A stretch of DNA of 59,642 nt, from IMG/VR virus record IMGVR_UViG_3300037248_000128, positions 1 to 59,642 of that record; one strand, written 5' to 3'. Every line of letters begins with the position of its first letter. Position 1 is the stretch's first letter. Below the pieces are notes generated by a model that was not told the origin of the DNA, ran no database searches, and worked only from the letters and a program-made list of their open reading frames with translations. Made by a program: the position numbers and the translations under genes. This stretch comes from a virus. This document shows positions 46,805 through 55,543 of this stretch, piece by piece.

Positions 46805-47608
46805 CTACACGTTCTGATAGTAGTAGCTGCCCGGTTTCCCATGATCCCGAGCGACGCTCGACACGCCGATGCTGCTGTTGAACCGGTTCTCCATGATCTC
46901 GGCATCGGCAAAGCGGTTCTTACCAAGATAGGCAAGACTCGCAGCGTAGTATTTGATCGCGTTCTGAAAACCGGGCGGAATTGCGTCGTGGTCGGCGTCC
47001 GAATAGATGTCCTTCGGGACGCAGTAGGCCATCGCCTCCATGTCCCCTGTGGTCGAGGGAGCCGGGAACAGCCACGTCTCGCCGTTCTCGCCATCGTCCA
47101 AGACGCTCCAGAAGTACGGATAGGATTCAACCAGCGTCGCGTACGCCCGCGCGTAGGCTTGCAGCTCGTCCCACGGCATCCATGTGATCGAAGGCCGCAG
47201 CGCCCCGCCCCAGTTGATCGACAGGTTCGCCACGTCGATGATGCCCTTGATTCCCGCATACTGGGCCGCCGCGTAGGGGTTCCAGAAGCCCTGGAACGGG
47301 TAGCGCTCGACGCCGGGGATGGTCTGTAGGCTGTTCGTGGCCGCGTTGGCGACCAAGATGCCCGCGCCCGCGGGGAAAGCTCCCGGCAACGCCCCTGGCT
47401 GGGTAGCGCCCGGTATGGCCTGTCCGGGCTGCGCGCTCGCGCCGAACGCCGACTGGCCGCTGATGAGGCGCATGATGCAGCCGGACCGGAGAGCGCACTG
47501 GCGTCTCGCCTCGTTTATCCATCGCGTTAGCTGAGGCTGGCTAACGAATTGATAATTCAAATCATTCAGGAGCGCAGATGTATCTTGCTGGTAGGTGCTC
47601 CAACCCAT
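46805..47608 (-). CDS. Head-tail adaptor-like protein
   Basis: A 267-residue protein: WSTYQQDTSALLNDLNYQFV, TRWINEARRQCALRSGC at the start and long helices (FQNAIKYYAASLAYLGKNRF, ADAEIMENRFN) later. The LLND-x-x-x-x-x-x-x-x-LxRWINEARRQ start is common in phage adaptor proteins at the portal (P22 gp4-like or gp6-type). ATG 47608 has GGAGCAGCCC upstream. A terminator-like hairpin lies just before it. Confidence 0.72.
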   Translation of the reverse strand: MGWSTYQQDTSALLNDLNYQFVSQPQLTRWINEARRQCALRSGCIMRLISGQSAFGASAQPGQAIPGATQPGALPGAFPAGAGILVANAATNSLQTIPGVERYPFQGFWNPYAAAQYAGIKGIIDVANLSINWGGALRPSITWMPWDELQAYARAYATLVESYPYFWSVLDDGENGETWLFPAPSTTGDMEAMAYCVPKDIYSDADHDAIPPGFQNAIKYYAASLAYLGKNRFADAEIMENRFNSSIGVSSVARDHGKPGSYYYQNV

Positions 47609-47619
47609 CAGGGCTGCTC

Positions 47620-47658
47620 CAAAATGAAAGAGGCGACGGCCTGTTTTAGCCGCCGCCT
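47620..47658 (-). terminator. Terminator-like hairpin
   Basis: On the minus strand AGGCGGCGGC, a TAAAACA loop and GGCCGTCGCCT form a stem of about ten pairs followed by CTTTCATTTT. It lies between 47685 and 47608 and could reduce expression of downstream genes. Confidence 0.55.
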
Positions 47659-47684
47659 CCAAGGCTTCGTCAAGTGTCTTGCGG

Positions 47685-48770
47685 CTACGTCGGCCAGATA
47701 AGCGACACGTCGGTTTGCCCGCCGAGCGCGGTGATCAGCGTGGCCGCCGAGGCGCTGCCGCCCTGGATGAAGCCGTAGGTGAACAGCGTCGGCGCGGCTG
47801 GATAGACGCCGCCGTCCTGAATGACGATGCCGGTCGATGTCAGGCCCGTGCCGGAGACGGCGCCGATGATGAAGGCGTTGCGCCCCCGCACCAGCTTCGA
47901 GGTGATCTGCGGGTTGGTCAGAACCGAACCGGCGACTCCGGTCGAGTAGCCGGAGATGATCACCGGGGCGGCGTAGCCGGAGCCAACCGTCGTCGAGGAG
48001 ACGGTGACCGCGGTGATCGACCAGCACATGATCGCCGTCGCGGCCGCGGAGCCGGACGAGAAGGTCAGGGTCGGAACCGCCGTCTGGCCGCCCGTCCCGT
48101 GGTCGAGGCAGAGCAGCGCTGTCACGGTGCCCGAACCAGTGAGCGTGGCGACCGCCGCCGCTCCCGAGCCGACGCCGACGCCATTGACGCCCTCGCGGGG
48201 GTCGTTGGTGAAGATCACCGTCGGCGGGGTGTTGTAGCCCGCGCCCTGGTCGTCGACCGTGATCGTGGAGACCGCGCCGGCCGACAGCGTGCAGTGGCCG
48301 CTGGCCGGAACACCGCCCACCGGCGGAGGCGAGAAGGTCACTTGCGGCGGATAGCTGTAGTTCGACCCGCCGTTGGAAACGGTGACAGAGGTGTTGATCG
48401 CCCCGCCGACAATCGCCTTCCAGACCGAGCCCCCGGCGCTCGCCGAGACGGTCGGAGGAGTCGCGGACGAGTAGCCGGTCCCTGCCGTGGTGACCACCGC
48501 GCCCACCGGGCAACCGGTCTGGTTGGCGAATCGGTAGTTCTCGCCATCGGACACGATCCGAAGGTTCGTGCCGTCGGTCGTGCCGGCGCCGATCGAGCGC
48601 CAGATCGTCGTGATCGGGTCGTACTCTTGGATCGTGGTGTAGATCCCCGGCTTGCACTCCCAACGACCGCTGGGAATGATCGCGACCTCGCCCGACTGCA
48701 GGCTGATCGTGGTCGAGTTGAGGGCGCCTAGACTTGGGACAACCCCGGGTCCTCCGATATTTACGGGCAC
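47685..48770 (-). CDS. Virion protein with GGG-repeat units
   Basis: A 361-residue protein. After LNSTTISLQSGEVAIIPSGR and WECKPGIYTTIQEYDPITTI (an N-terminal phage structural domain) come about six units of the repeat also found in the 44116 and 30778 genes, such as VTTAGTGYSSATPPTVSAS, VTVSNGGSNYSYPPQVTFS, and ITVDDQGAGYNTPPTVIFT. Directly downstream of the capsid region, so perhaps a head fibre or decoration. Confidence 0.74.
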   Translation of the reverse strand: MPVNIGGPGVVPSLGALNSTTISLQSGEVAIIPSGRWECKPGIYTTIQEYDPITTIWRSIGAGTTDGTNLRIVSDGENYRFANQTGCPVGAVVTTAGTGYSSATPPTVSASAGGSVWKAIVGGAINTSVTVSNGGSNYSYPPQVTFSPPPVGGVPASGHCTLSAGAVSTITVDDQGAGYNTPPTVIFTNDPREGVNGVGVGSGAAAVATLTGSGTVTALLCLDHGTGGQTAVPTLTFSSGSAAATAIMCWSITAVTVSSTTVGSGYAAPVIISGYSTGVAGSVLTNPQITSKLVRGRNAFIIGAVSGTGLTSTGIVIQDGGVYPAAPTLFTYGFIQGGSASAATLITALGGQTDVSLIWPT

Positions 48771-48771
48771 G

Positions 48772-49476
48772 TTAGTTGCTCCTTATGTAGCAGTCGCCCT
48801 CAGCGACTGTATGCAGGGGGACGCTCTCGAAGTATTCGGTTGCTTCCTGGCTTTCGAGCGCGAGCAACCGATGGCCTTCTTCGGCGACGAGTTCGGGGTA
48901 GTCCTTAAGCAGGGCGATGGCTGCTCTAACCCGGTCAACTGCGCGCTGACCCGGCGGCTGGCGTTTCACCCAAAGCTCTAGATTGCTGGGTTCGTTGTTC
49001 AGCCTGTCACCGTCCTTGTGGTGGACATTCTCGTTGGGACGGAGAGCGCGGCCAATCATCAACTCCATGACGAGGCGGTGCTCCGCAACGGATTTTCCAC
49101 CGTACTGGATGTAGCGATAACCGCTGTGGTGAATCGCGCCCTTGCCCATCTTGGTTTCGGCGCCACCGACGTGGCCGGTGTCCATCATTCGATCGTAGTG
49201 CATCCCGCACAGTCCCCGCGCGCTTATCGCGCGCGAGCACCCAGGGACACTGCAAAGGCCGACCCGCGGCTGCTTCATGCTCACGAGAGAGATCGCGGTG
49301 CCGTACTTTCTGATTCGCTGGTCGTGCATGGAGCAATAGTGTTCGCGGTGCTGCGGCTTGCGATCACATCCGTCCACCAAGCACCGCCCCCTGTGTTCCA
49401 AGCAAAAGCGCTCGTTCGGGGATTTAACCTCGAACGGTGTGTTGCAAAAACGGCAGAGGCGCGGTGCTACGGTCAT
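48772..49476 (-). CDS. HNH homing endonuclease with zinc fingers
   Basis: A 234-residue nuclease with three CxxC/H-type fingers (CRFCNTPF, CLVDGCDRKPQHREHYCSMH, CSVPGCSRAISARGLCGMHY) and an HNH core GYRYIQYGGKSVAEHRLVME, VHHKDGDRLNNEPSNLELWV. It lies immediately downstream of the major capsid gene on the same strand, a typical site for free-standing homing nucleases. Confidence 0.87.
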   Translation of the reverse strand: MTVAPRLCRFCNTPFEVKSPNERFCLEHRGRCLVDGCDRKPQHREHYCSMHDQRIRKYGTAISLVSMKQPRVGLCSVPGCSRAISARGLCGMHYDRMMDTGHVGGAETKMGKGAIHHSGYRYIQYGGKSVAEHRLVMELMIGRALRPNENVHHKDGDRLNNEPSNLELWVKRQPPGQRAVDRVRAAIALLKDYPELVAEEGHRLLALESQEATEYFESVPLHTVAEGDCYIRSN

Positions 49477-49488
49477 GTTTTCCTTATA

Positions 49489-50559
49489 CTATACGACGGC
49501 GGGTTGAGTCCCGGGCAGAGAGGGCCAGGCCGCGCCAGTGATGCCAGTGACTTGCGCACCGCTCGACGGCTTCGAGCACACGAGGTCGGCGGCGCTGATC
49601 AGAACGCCGATGTCCGCGATCTGCCCGACCGGGATCTGGCTCTCGAAGCCAGAGAAGGTCAGCGGCGCGAACTCGCTCATGAACAGGCCCATGTAGCGCG
49701 AGTTGATGAAGAACGCCGACCCCAGCGGACAGAACGGGTCGGGGAAGATCGGCGTGTCCAGCACCATGATGCCGCGGAAGCCCGCGTTCACCACGTCGTC
49801 GGCGCCGTAAATCGACCGCGGCCGCGTCGTGAACATCTCGAGGTTCATGAAGTCGCCCATGAGCGCCGCCCAGTTGGCCGGGTTCATGGTGACGAAATCG
49901 ACCGCCTCGCCGCCCGCACCGTTCTGGATGCGGGTCAAGAGCTGCGCCATCCCGACCCGCGTGGTCGGAACCGCGCCCGCCGAGGTGATCAGTTGGCCGT
50001 TGAAGAAGTTGTTCCCCGCCCGCGTGATCCCGCCGTACGCCGGAACGTTCGTCCCGTCGTCGTACGCCTGCGTCAGCGAGTCCCACGCCTGCGCATTCGC
50101 GTAGTTGTTCGAGTAGATCGTCTGCGCGAACGCCTGCTTGATCACCACCGCCGCGTCGCTCATCACCGCGCGCAGCTTCGGAATCACCACCTCGCTCGAC
50201 TGCAGAATCGCTTCCATCCCGAAGAAGCCGATCGGCACCATGCCCAGCTTCAGATTGAACTGCGCGTCCTGAATGGCCGCCGCATCCGTCGGGATCGGGA
50301 AGTCGCCAGCGAACGAGCCCCACGAGAAGGACACGAACGAGCTGCCCTGGATCGGGATCGTGATCTGCGAGACGCCGCCGCGGGCTGCTTTGGCATTGGC
50401 CAGAAGCAGGCTCAATAAGGGGTGTGACTGGTATATCTGGACGTAAACACTCGGTAAAAACGCCCTCCTGGTTATGGCGGCTAATTGCGACCCAAGAGCA
50501 CCCCCAGGCACCAGTCCAGAGCCAGTGATCGGGCCTACAGGCGTGTTAGGATAAGCCAT
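49489..50559 (-). CDS. Major capsid protein
   Basis: A 356-residue HK97-fold capsid protein. The N-terminal arm PNTPVGPITGSGLVPGGALG is followed by SHPLLSLLLANAKAARGGVS, the beta-rich body (ITIPIQGSSFVSFSWGSFAG), the spine helix SSEVVIPKLRAVMSDAAVVI, and the P-domain with NGQLITSAGAVPTTRVG, PANWAALMGDFMNLEM and SRYMGLFMSEFAPL. The pattern agrees with phage coat proteins of podoviruses. It is flanked by the scaffold gene and two homing nucleases. Confidence 0.85.
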   Translation of the reverse strand: MAYPNTPVGPITGSGLVPGGALGSQLAAITRRAFLPSVYVQIYQSHPLLSLLLANAKAARGGVSQITIPIQGSSFVSFSWGSFAGDFPIPTDAAAIQDAQFNLKLGMVPIGFFGMEAILQSSEVVIPKLRAVMSDAAVVIKQAFAQTIYSNNYANAQAWDSLTQAYDDGTNVPAYGGITRAGNNFFNGQLITSAGAVPTTRVGMAQLLTRIQNGAGGEAVDFVTMNPANWAALMGDFMNLEMFTTRPRSIYGADDVVNAGFRGIMVLDTPIFPDPFCPLGSAFFINSRYMGLFMSEFAPLTFSGFESQIPVGQIADIGVLISAADLVCSKPSSGAQVTGITGAAWPSLPGTQPAVV

Positions 50560-50646
50560 TCGTCAGGCCCCCATTGCGAAAGTCGTTGCGGAGCGCAGTG
50601 GTGTGTGGCACTGTCTAATCGTCACAACCAAACGGAGCCACACACC

Positions 50647-51435
50647 ATGCGTTTCACGCCAATCGACGTGCCGTGCCAGCATTGCGGCACCAACATGCAC
50701 ATCACGCACAAGCGCGATGCTACGAAGAAGTTCTGCAGCCCGACCTGCTACCACGCCTACGAGGCGGAGCACGGCGGCCACGGCGTTGTGGAGGCGGTCA
50801 CCTTCCACTGCAAGCGCTGCGGAAAGCCCTTTACCCGAAAGCCGGGCTCCCTGCGACAGTACCGAAAGACGTTCGGTCGCGACCCGCTTTACTGCTCCCG
50901 CGCGTGCGGCTGGATCGGCAAGCGGAAGACTGAGGGTAGGCCGTGTATCGTCTGCGGCAAACCTGTACCGACCGTTTGGGTTGCCCGCAGCGGGCGCACC
51001 CCGCGCACCGAAGGTCGCCGCAACACCATCTGCAGTCCTGAGTGCCGATCGGCCTTCAAGGTCGCCGAACTGGCGCGCCTCAAGCCCATTGACAGTCGGC
51101 AGATCACCAAGCGTGTCGAACGACGCACTGGCTACATTCGTCTGCACATTCCGCGGACGCCAGATCGGAAGGGGTACGACATCCTCGAGCATCGCTACGT
51201 CATGGAGCAGATGCTCGGCCGACCGCTCACGAGCGAGGAAACGGTGCACCACGTCAACGGGCAAAGGACCGATAATAGGCCGACCAATCTCAGCCTCCGT
51301 TCGGGACGACACGGCCCCGGCGGCGACGTTCCCGGCATGATCCGCTGGGCGCACGAGTTCATCGCGCGCTACCCTCAGTTCGACGCCGAGGGCAACTTCC
51401 ATCCGGTCAATGCTGGCGAGGTGGTTGATCACTAG
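50647..51435 (+). CDS. HNH homing endonuclease, opposite strand
   Basis: A 262-residue nuclease with four zinc-finger pairs (CQHCGTNM, CSPTCYHAYE, CKRCGKPF, CSRACGWIG, CIVCGKPV) and an HNH domain HRYVMEQMLGRPLTSEETVH, HVNGQRTDNRPTNLSLRSG. It is inserted between capsid and scaffold genes on the plus strand, unlike both. Its end overlaps the scaffold stop by four bases. CGGAG precedes ATG 50647. Confidence 0.86.
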   Translation: MRFTPIDVPCQHCGTNMHITHKRDATKKFCSPTCYHAYEAEHGGHGVVEAVTFHCKRCGKPFTRKPGSLRQYRKTFGRDPLYCSRACGWIGKRKTEGRPCIVCGKPVPTVWVARSGRTPRTEGRRNTICSPECRSAFKVAELARLKPIDSRQITKRVERRTGYIRLHIPRTPDRKGYDILEHRYVMEQMLGRPLTSEETVHHVNGQRTDNRPTNLSLRSGRHGPGGDVPGMIRWAHEFIARYPQFDAEGNFHPVNAGEVVDH

Positions 51436-52049
51436 CGATCGGGGTCGAACCCGGCCTCCTGAATGTACTGCCGCGGATTGTCCATGAACGCTGTGAACTC
51501 GGCGTCCAAGAATGAACCGGCAGGGTCGCGCCACAGGGTCGCGTACTGCTCGTCCTTGTTCTTCGAACCGAAGAGGTCGAGCGACTGCGGCCCGAGATAG
51601 GGTCCGGGCTGCACGGGCTTCGGCATTTGGCCGGCGACCCAGGCGGCGGCGCCCTCGAAGTCGGTGTAGTTCTGCGTCTCCTTCATGTGTTCGATCATCT
51701 TGTCGAACCCTTCGGGAGTAAGGGCGTAGGCGTTACGTGCGGCGGCGGCGCGTTCCTCGAAGTTGCGCGCGGCGGCGGCCTCGGCGGCCTCGGCCTCCTT
51801 CTTCGTCCGCTCCTCGCGTTCGGCGGCGAGCGTCGAGGTCAGTTCCTCGATCTGCGCCTTCAGTGGCGCGATGACCGGCGCGAACTGCTCGTCGGGCAGC
51901 GTGATGTCCGGGTAGACCTCTTTGGCCTTCGCGCGGACGGCGGCGCCGAGCTTGTCGTCGTTCCAGAGCTTCTGGAACAGCTCGCGGGTGCGCTGCTCGC
52001 TTTGGCTAGGAGCGGGCGCGGCGGGAGGTGTGTTGGGCGCTTCGGGCAT
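51432..52049 (-). CDS. Scaffolding protein
   Basis: A 205-residue, acidic, helical protein upstream of the capsid gene. PEAPNTPPAAPAPSQSEQ is a disordered start, ERTKKEAEAAEAAAARNFEE a coiled coil, and GKNKDEQYATLWRDPAGSF-like residues are near the end. Size, charge and place directly before the capsid gene agree with a head assembly scaffold. Confidence 0.8.
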   Translation of the reverse strand: MPEAPNTPPAAPAPSQSEQRTRELFQKLWNDDKLGAAVRAKAKEVYPDITLPDEQFAPVIAPLKAQIEELTSTLAAEREERTKKEAEAAEAAAARNFEERAAAARNAYALTPEGFDKMIEHMKETQNYTDFEGAAAWVAGQMPKPVQPGPYLGPQSLDLFGSKNKDEQYATLWRDPAGSFLDAEFTAFMDNPRQYIQEAGFDPDR

Positions 52050-52258
52050 CAGGAGTGATTCACGCCCTTAGCGGCGGAGCCGCCGGCGTTTCCGCCCACG
52101 TGGGACAGGCTCTTGATATTGTTGGCCCCGCCCTTGGGCATGGCCGACTTGCGCGCGCCGATCGATAGGTTATCGAAAGGCACGTATTCCATCATCGATT
52201 CAGTTCCCTCCTTGCCAACCGTGTTCTGGTAAGCGCGGGGGAAGTTGCCTTCGGCCAT
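52049..52258 (-). CDS. Small head-region protein, 69 aa
   Basis: A 69-residue Gly/Ser/Asn-rich protein (NNIKSLSHVGGNAGGSAAKG). The stop shares a base with the scaffold ATG. Likely a minor head or decoration protein; no family known. Confidence 0.64.
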   Translation of the reverse strand: MAEGNFPRAYQNTVGKEGTESMMEYVPFDNLSIGARKSAMPKGGANNIKSLSHVGGNAGGSAAKGVNHS

Positions 52259-52268
52259 CTGACTCTCC

Positions 52269-52682
52269 TTACGCCGCCATGCCGCCGCCCGCTTGAGCGG
52301 GTGCCGGTGCTGGCGCGTTCTGGTTGGCGGGGAACGCCCGCATCATTGCTTGCTGCTGCGGCTGTTGCTGCGCGGATCGCGCCATCGCAACGAGCTGCTG
52401 CATCTTGGCGGACTGGTCCTGGGCCGCGCCAGCTTCGGCGACGGCCTTGGACAAGTCCTGCACGGCCTTGAGAACCTTCGTGTGGAGTTCGGAGCCCATC
52501 GGCAGGCCCGGAAGGGCTTTCTGCATCGCTTCGAGGCCGACCTGCAGCGCCGTCATGGCCATCTGCTGGCCGCCCATTTGCGGCGCCGGAGCCGCAGCCG
52601 CGCCTGTCCCACCCGGAAAGCCGGGCGGTGGTCCGCCGGCCCCTTGAGGCGGTGTCATCATTGGCGCGCCCGGCATGGGCAT
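52269..52682 (-). CDS. Gln/Ala-rich head-region protein
   Basis: A 137-residue protein with a Pro/Gly/Met-rich start (PMPGAPMMTPPQGAGGPPPG), a helical centre (HTKVLKAVQDLSKAVAEAGA) and a Gln-rich tail. Sequences of this type accompany portal and scaffold genes in podoviruses and may be accessory scaffolds. Confidence 0.7.
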   Translation of the reverse strand: MPMPGAPMMTPPQGAGGPPPGFPGGTGAAAAPAPQMGGQQMAMTALQVGLEAMQKALPGLPMGSELHTKVLKAVQDLSKAVAEAGAAQDQSAKMQQLVAMARSAQQQPQQQAMMRAFPANQNAPAPAPAQAGGGMAA

Positions 52683-52743
52683 TCAGTCTTCTCCGGTCAT
52701 CGGCGGCCGGGCGAGAGGTGGACCCGCGCCCGGCCGTGCCCGA

Positions 52744-52785
52744 CTACTTGCGGCCCTTGCGGCCCTTGTGCCGACGATGAGTCAT
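52744..52785 (-). CDS. 13-aa basic micro-ORF
   Basis: ATG at 52785, stop at 52744. The peptide MTHRRHKGRKGRK is entirely basic, and AAGGGAGACCCCCCG precedes the ATG with a good spacing. Might be a tiny DNA- or RNA-binding peptide or a leader that regulates the head operon; size makes it tentative. Confidence 0.35.
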   Translation of the reverse strand: MTHRRHKGRKGRK

Positions 52786-52864
52786 CGGGGGGTCTCCCTT
52801 GCGGTTGATGGGACGACCTGGGGACCATTACCAACCCAAGCCGTTGCAGTCCGCGAAACTAGGG

Positions 52865-52919
52865 TTCACAAACTCGCTGTGTCAATATAGCCCCATCGCT
52901 CCATTATTGGGCCGAAAAC
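52865..52919 (+). promoter_or_regulatory. Candidate promoter before the portal gene
   Basis: TTCACA (52865-52870), 15-base spacer, TATAGC (52886-52891). Nearer to the gene, CATTATTGGGCC (52902-52913) with GAAAAC matches the promoter-cassette core found at 4963, 6074 and 8713. Divergent from the head operon. Confidence 0.4.
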
Positions 52920-52923
52920 GATC

Positions 52924-54693
52924 ATGCGGATACCCGGGCGCGGCAAAGAGAAGTTCGTTCGCGAAATCGTAGACAGTTGCACCGTTTCTCAAACAGAGCG
53001 AGTGCAACGCGGGAGCTATTTCAAGAATTACTTTCTGTTCGGCTCGCAAAACCCGCAGGGCGCGGCGATTTATAACAAGACCTTCTCGTATCTCGACGAC
53101 CTCGAATCTCTACTTTATTCGCCCGTCTCATTGCGCTTCCACATCGGCGACCCGGATTTGCCCAATGTGGTCGAGCGCGCGAAGGGCCAGGCGGCGGCGG
53201 CGAAGCTGCGCCAGTTGTGCCGCTCGACCGAGACCGACACGGTTATCTCGTCCGCGGTGTGCTGGGCGCTGGTCAAGGGCAAGACCTTCACGAAGGAGCT
53301 TCCGCGCGGGAATGAGCTGAAGTCGATCCTCGTGCAGCCGGAAACGATAGGCGTCCTGCATGAGAATCACGGATGCCTCGACGAGGACATGGAGGCGTTC
53401 ACGCACTCCATGTACATCACGCTCAACCAACTAGAGCGGCTGGTCTGGGCGCATCCCGAGCGGGACAAGATCGTCGCCAGGGCAAAGCGCCACGCGATCA
53501 TCACCCGCGATTCTCTCGGCGAGCTGAGCGGCGCGCAGAGACAGGTCGTCGTCGGCGGTCTCTATCCGTTCCAGGCTGGCGGCGGGACGCCGACGAATCA
53601 GCGCGGAATCGTCGACTGGATGGGCGGGGCGACGCCTCAGATCGCACCTGCGGTCATCAACGAGGTCGTGCGGCTGGACGAGGTGTGGGTCTGGGATACC
53701 GAGCGCGGCGACTGGTCGACGTTCCAGCAGATCGGCGACGACATCCTGCTGATCGGGAAATACCAGATTTACAATGCCTTCGCGTGGGACCCTCAGACGC
53801 AGCAGGAAAACCCGGAGCTGAAGGGCAAGCATCCATTCACCGAGTTCTGCCCCTCGCCCCTTGATGGCTACTTCTGGGCCCAATCGGAGATCATGCACGT
53901 CGCGCTCTTGCAGGAAGCGATCAACGCGCGGGTCAACGGGATCAACGCGCTGCTCCGCCGGCAGGAAGACCCGCCCGTGCGGTTCATCGGCGGCTCCGGC
54001 GTCAACCAACTGGCGCTGTCCAAGTTCCGCAAGCCGGGCGGGCACATCGTCGACACAAACCCCGGCGCCAAGATCGAGCCGATGCCGCCGCAGATCAGCG
54101 AGGACCTGTGGAACTCTCTGCACGAATACGAGCGGATGTTCGACGACATGGGCGGGCTTCCGCCGATCGCTCGAGGACGGGGTGAAGCAGGTGTCCGCAG
54201 TCAGGCGCACGCCGAGACGCTCGTTCGGATGTTCTCGCCCAGGTTCAAGGACCGGGCCCTCTTGATCGAGCGGTCAGTCGAGCGCCTTGCTTCTCTCAAG
54301 CTGGACCTCGCCAAGGCGTACATCCCGCAGAAGCTAACGGCATGGGTTCCGGAAGCGATGGCGGGTGCAGAGGCGGAGGTCGTGAAGAACCCGTTCCTCG
54401 TCCCACCCGCGCCCGGCATGGTCGCGATCAACTTCATGTACGGCGACCTCGACGACGACATGACGCTGACAGTCGATGCGCACTCCTCGTCGCCGGCGTT
54501 CGCCGCCGAGGCGCGCGCGCTGCTGTTCGATCTGTTCAAGATTCAGGCGATCGGCCAGGAAGACGTGCTGGTCCGCTCAGAGGTCGACGATCCCGAAGAC
54601 CTCATCGCTGGACTGGAACGCAGGCGAGCCGCGCAGGCTGAAGCCGCGGCGAAAGACCAGCAGCTCAAGCTGATCTCAGGCGGGAAGCGCTAG
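52924..54693 (+). CDS. Portal protein (reversed relative to other head genes)
   Basis: A 589-residue portal-type protein: RGSYFKNYFLFGSQNPQGAA, YLDDLESLLYSPVSLRFHIG, then a wing region, FWAQSEIMHVALLQEAINAR (stem helices), EYERMFDDMGGLPPIARGRG and QAHAETLVRMFSPRFKDRAL with helices that line the channel. This agrees with podovirus-like portals. It forms the packaging vertex with the terminase. All other head genes are on the minus strand, and it is flanked on both sides by minus-strand genes, so it must have its own promoter or be transcribed differently. Its stop overlaps the membrane gene at 54690. Confidence 0.82.
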   Translation: MRIPGRGKEKFVREIVDSCTVSQTERVQRGSYFKNYFLFGSQNPQGAAIYNKTFSYLDDLESLLYSPVSLRFHIGDPDLPNVVERAKGQAAAAKLRQLCRSTETDTVISSAVCWALVKGKTFTKELPRGNELKSILVQPETIGVLHENHGCLDEDMEAFTHSMYITLNQLERLVWAHPERDKIVARAKRHAIITRDSLGELSGAQRQVVVGGLYPFQAGGGTPTNQRGIVDWMGGATPQIAPAVINEVVRLDEVWVWDTERGDWSTFQQIGDDILLIGKYQIYNAFAWDPQTQQENPELKGKHPFTEFCPSPLDGYFWAQSEIMHVALLQEAINARVNGINALLRRQEDPPVRFIGGSGVNQLALSKFRKPGGHIVDTNPGAKIEPMPPQISEDLWNSLHEYERMFDDMGGLPPIARGRGEAGVRSQAHAETLVRMFSPRFKDRALLIERSVERLASLKLDLAKAYIPQKLTAWVPEAMAGAEAEVVKNPFLVPPAPGMVAINFMYGDLDDDMTLTVDAHSSSPAFAAEARALLFDLFKIQAIGQEDVLVRSEVDDPEDLIAGLERRRAAQAEAAAKDQQLKLISGGKR

Positions 54694-54881
54694 GCGTGTC
54701 CGCAGCCTGAGCCGGCGCCGAACACCAGCCACAGGATTTCGCAGGCTAGGACGAACAGCCCCAATCCGTTGGCGAACGGCGCGTAGGGCGCGACCGTCGG
54801 CGCTCGCATCCAGCCCCAACCGCCACCGGTCAGGATGCAGTAGACGAGGGTCGCAAGAATCAGGAAGGGTAGGAAGGACAT
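54690..54881 (-). CDS. Two-span small membrane protein
   Basis: A 63-residue protein with two hydrophobic segments (FLPFLILATLVYCIL, ANGLGLFVLACEILWLVFG) linked by a WGWMRAP turn. GAGGAAACGCCAA precedes ATG 54881. The tail overlaps the portal gene's stop (convergent). Holin-like by size. Confidence 0.66.
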   Translation of the reverse strand: MSFLPFLILATLVYCILTGGGWGWMRAPTVAPYAPFANGLGLFVLACEILWLVFGAGSGCGHA

Positions 54882-54894
54882 TTGGCGTTTCCTC

Positions 54895-55473
54895 TTAGTG
54901 GGCCGGCGTTGGGGTCGCTTGTGACGGCGGCGCGACAAGGCCAGCGGGCCCCGGAAATCCACCGGGAATATAGGTGACAGGGTTAGAGACAGGCAGCGCG
55001 CGTGTGCCCGAGAAGAAGGTCGACGCGCCGAACAAGAGCGATCCTATAACCCCAGCGGCCAGCAACAGTTGCATGATGGTCGCGCCGGTTAGGCCAAGCC
55101 CCTCGGACTTGCCGGTCTGGATGTTGGTCGCACGCTGCGTCGACTCCTTGTAGGCGTTGAACGTCGCTTCGGAGAGCGTCTTACCTAAGCGCTCCTCGGT
55201 GGTGCGGCGCCACTCCTCGCCGGATTTCCTATCGGCGTCGTAGAGTTCGCGCGGCACGCTGGCGGCGTTCGCTGCGAGAAGGCGCTGACCTTCGTGGTTG
55301 AGCGAGTCGAAGTGGACCTTGTTCGCCTCTGCTTGCAGCTTCAGCGCCTCGTCGGCCGCGTCCAGCCGCGCCTTGAGCAGATCAACCGCAGCCTCGCGCG
55401 CAGCGACCTCGGCGTCGATCTTCGCTTGGAAGAACTCCTTCAGAGTGTCGATGGTCCACTGACTCTCGGCCAT
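54895..55473 (-). CDS. Coiled-coil, single-span membrane protein
   Basis: A 192-residue protein: N-terminal coiled coil (KARLDAADEALKLQAEANKV), then a transmembrane segment (IMQLLLAAGVIGSLLFGAST) near 140-160 and a Pro-rich tail. ATG 55473 is preferred over longer frames. The topology would suit an inner-membrane spanin or a lysis-timing protein, but no signature was found. Confidence 0.66.
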   Translation of the reverse strand: MAESQWTIDTLKEFFQAKIDAEVAAREAAVDLLKARLDAADEALKLQAEANKVHFDSLNHEGQRLLAANAASVPRELYDADRKSGEEWRRTTEERLGKTLSEATFNAYKESTQRATNIQTGKSEGLGLTGATIMQLLLAAGVIGSLLFGASTFFSGTRALPVSNPVTYIPGGFPGPAGLVAPPSQATPTPAH

Positions 55474-55543
55474 GCTGGAAAATGACGGGCGGAGCGGCGC
55501 TTTGGCAAGACGGCCCCTTGCGCGTGGGCTACGGTGATCACCG

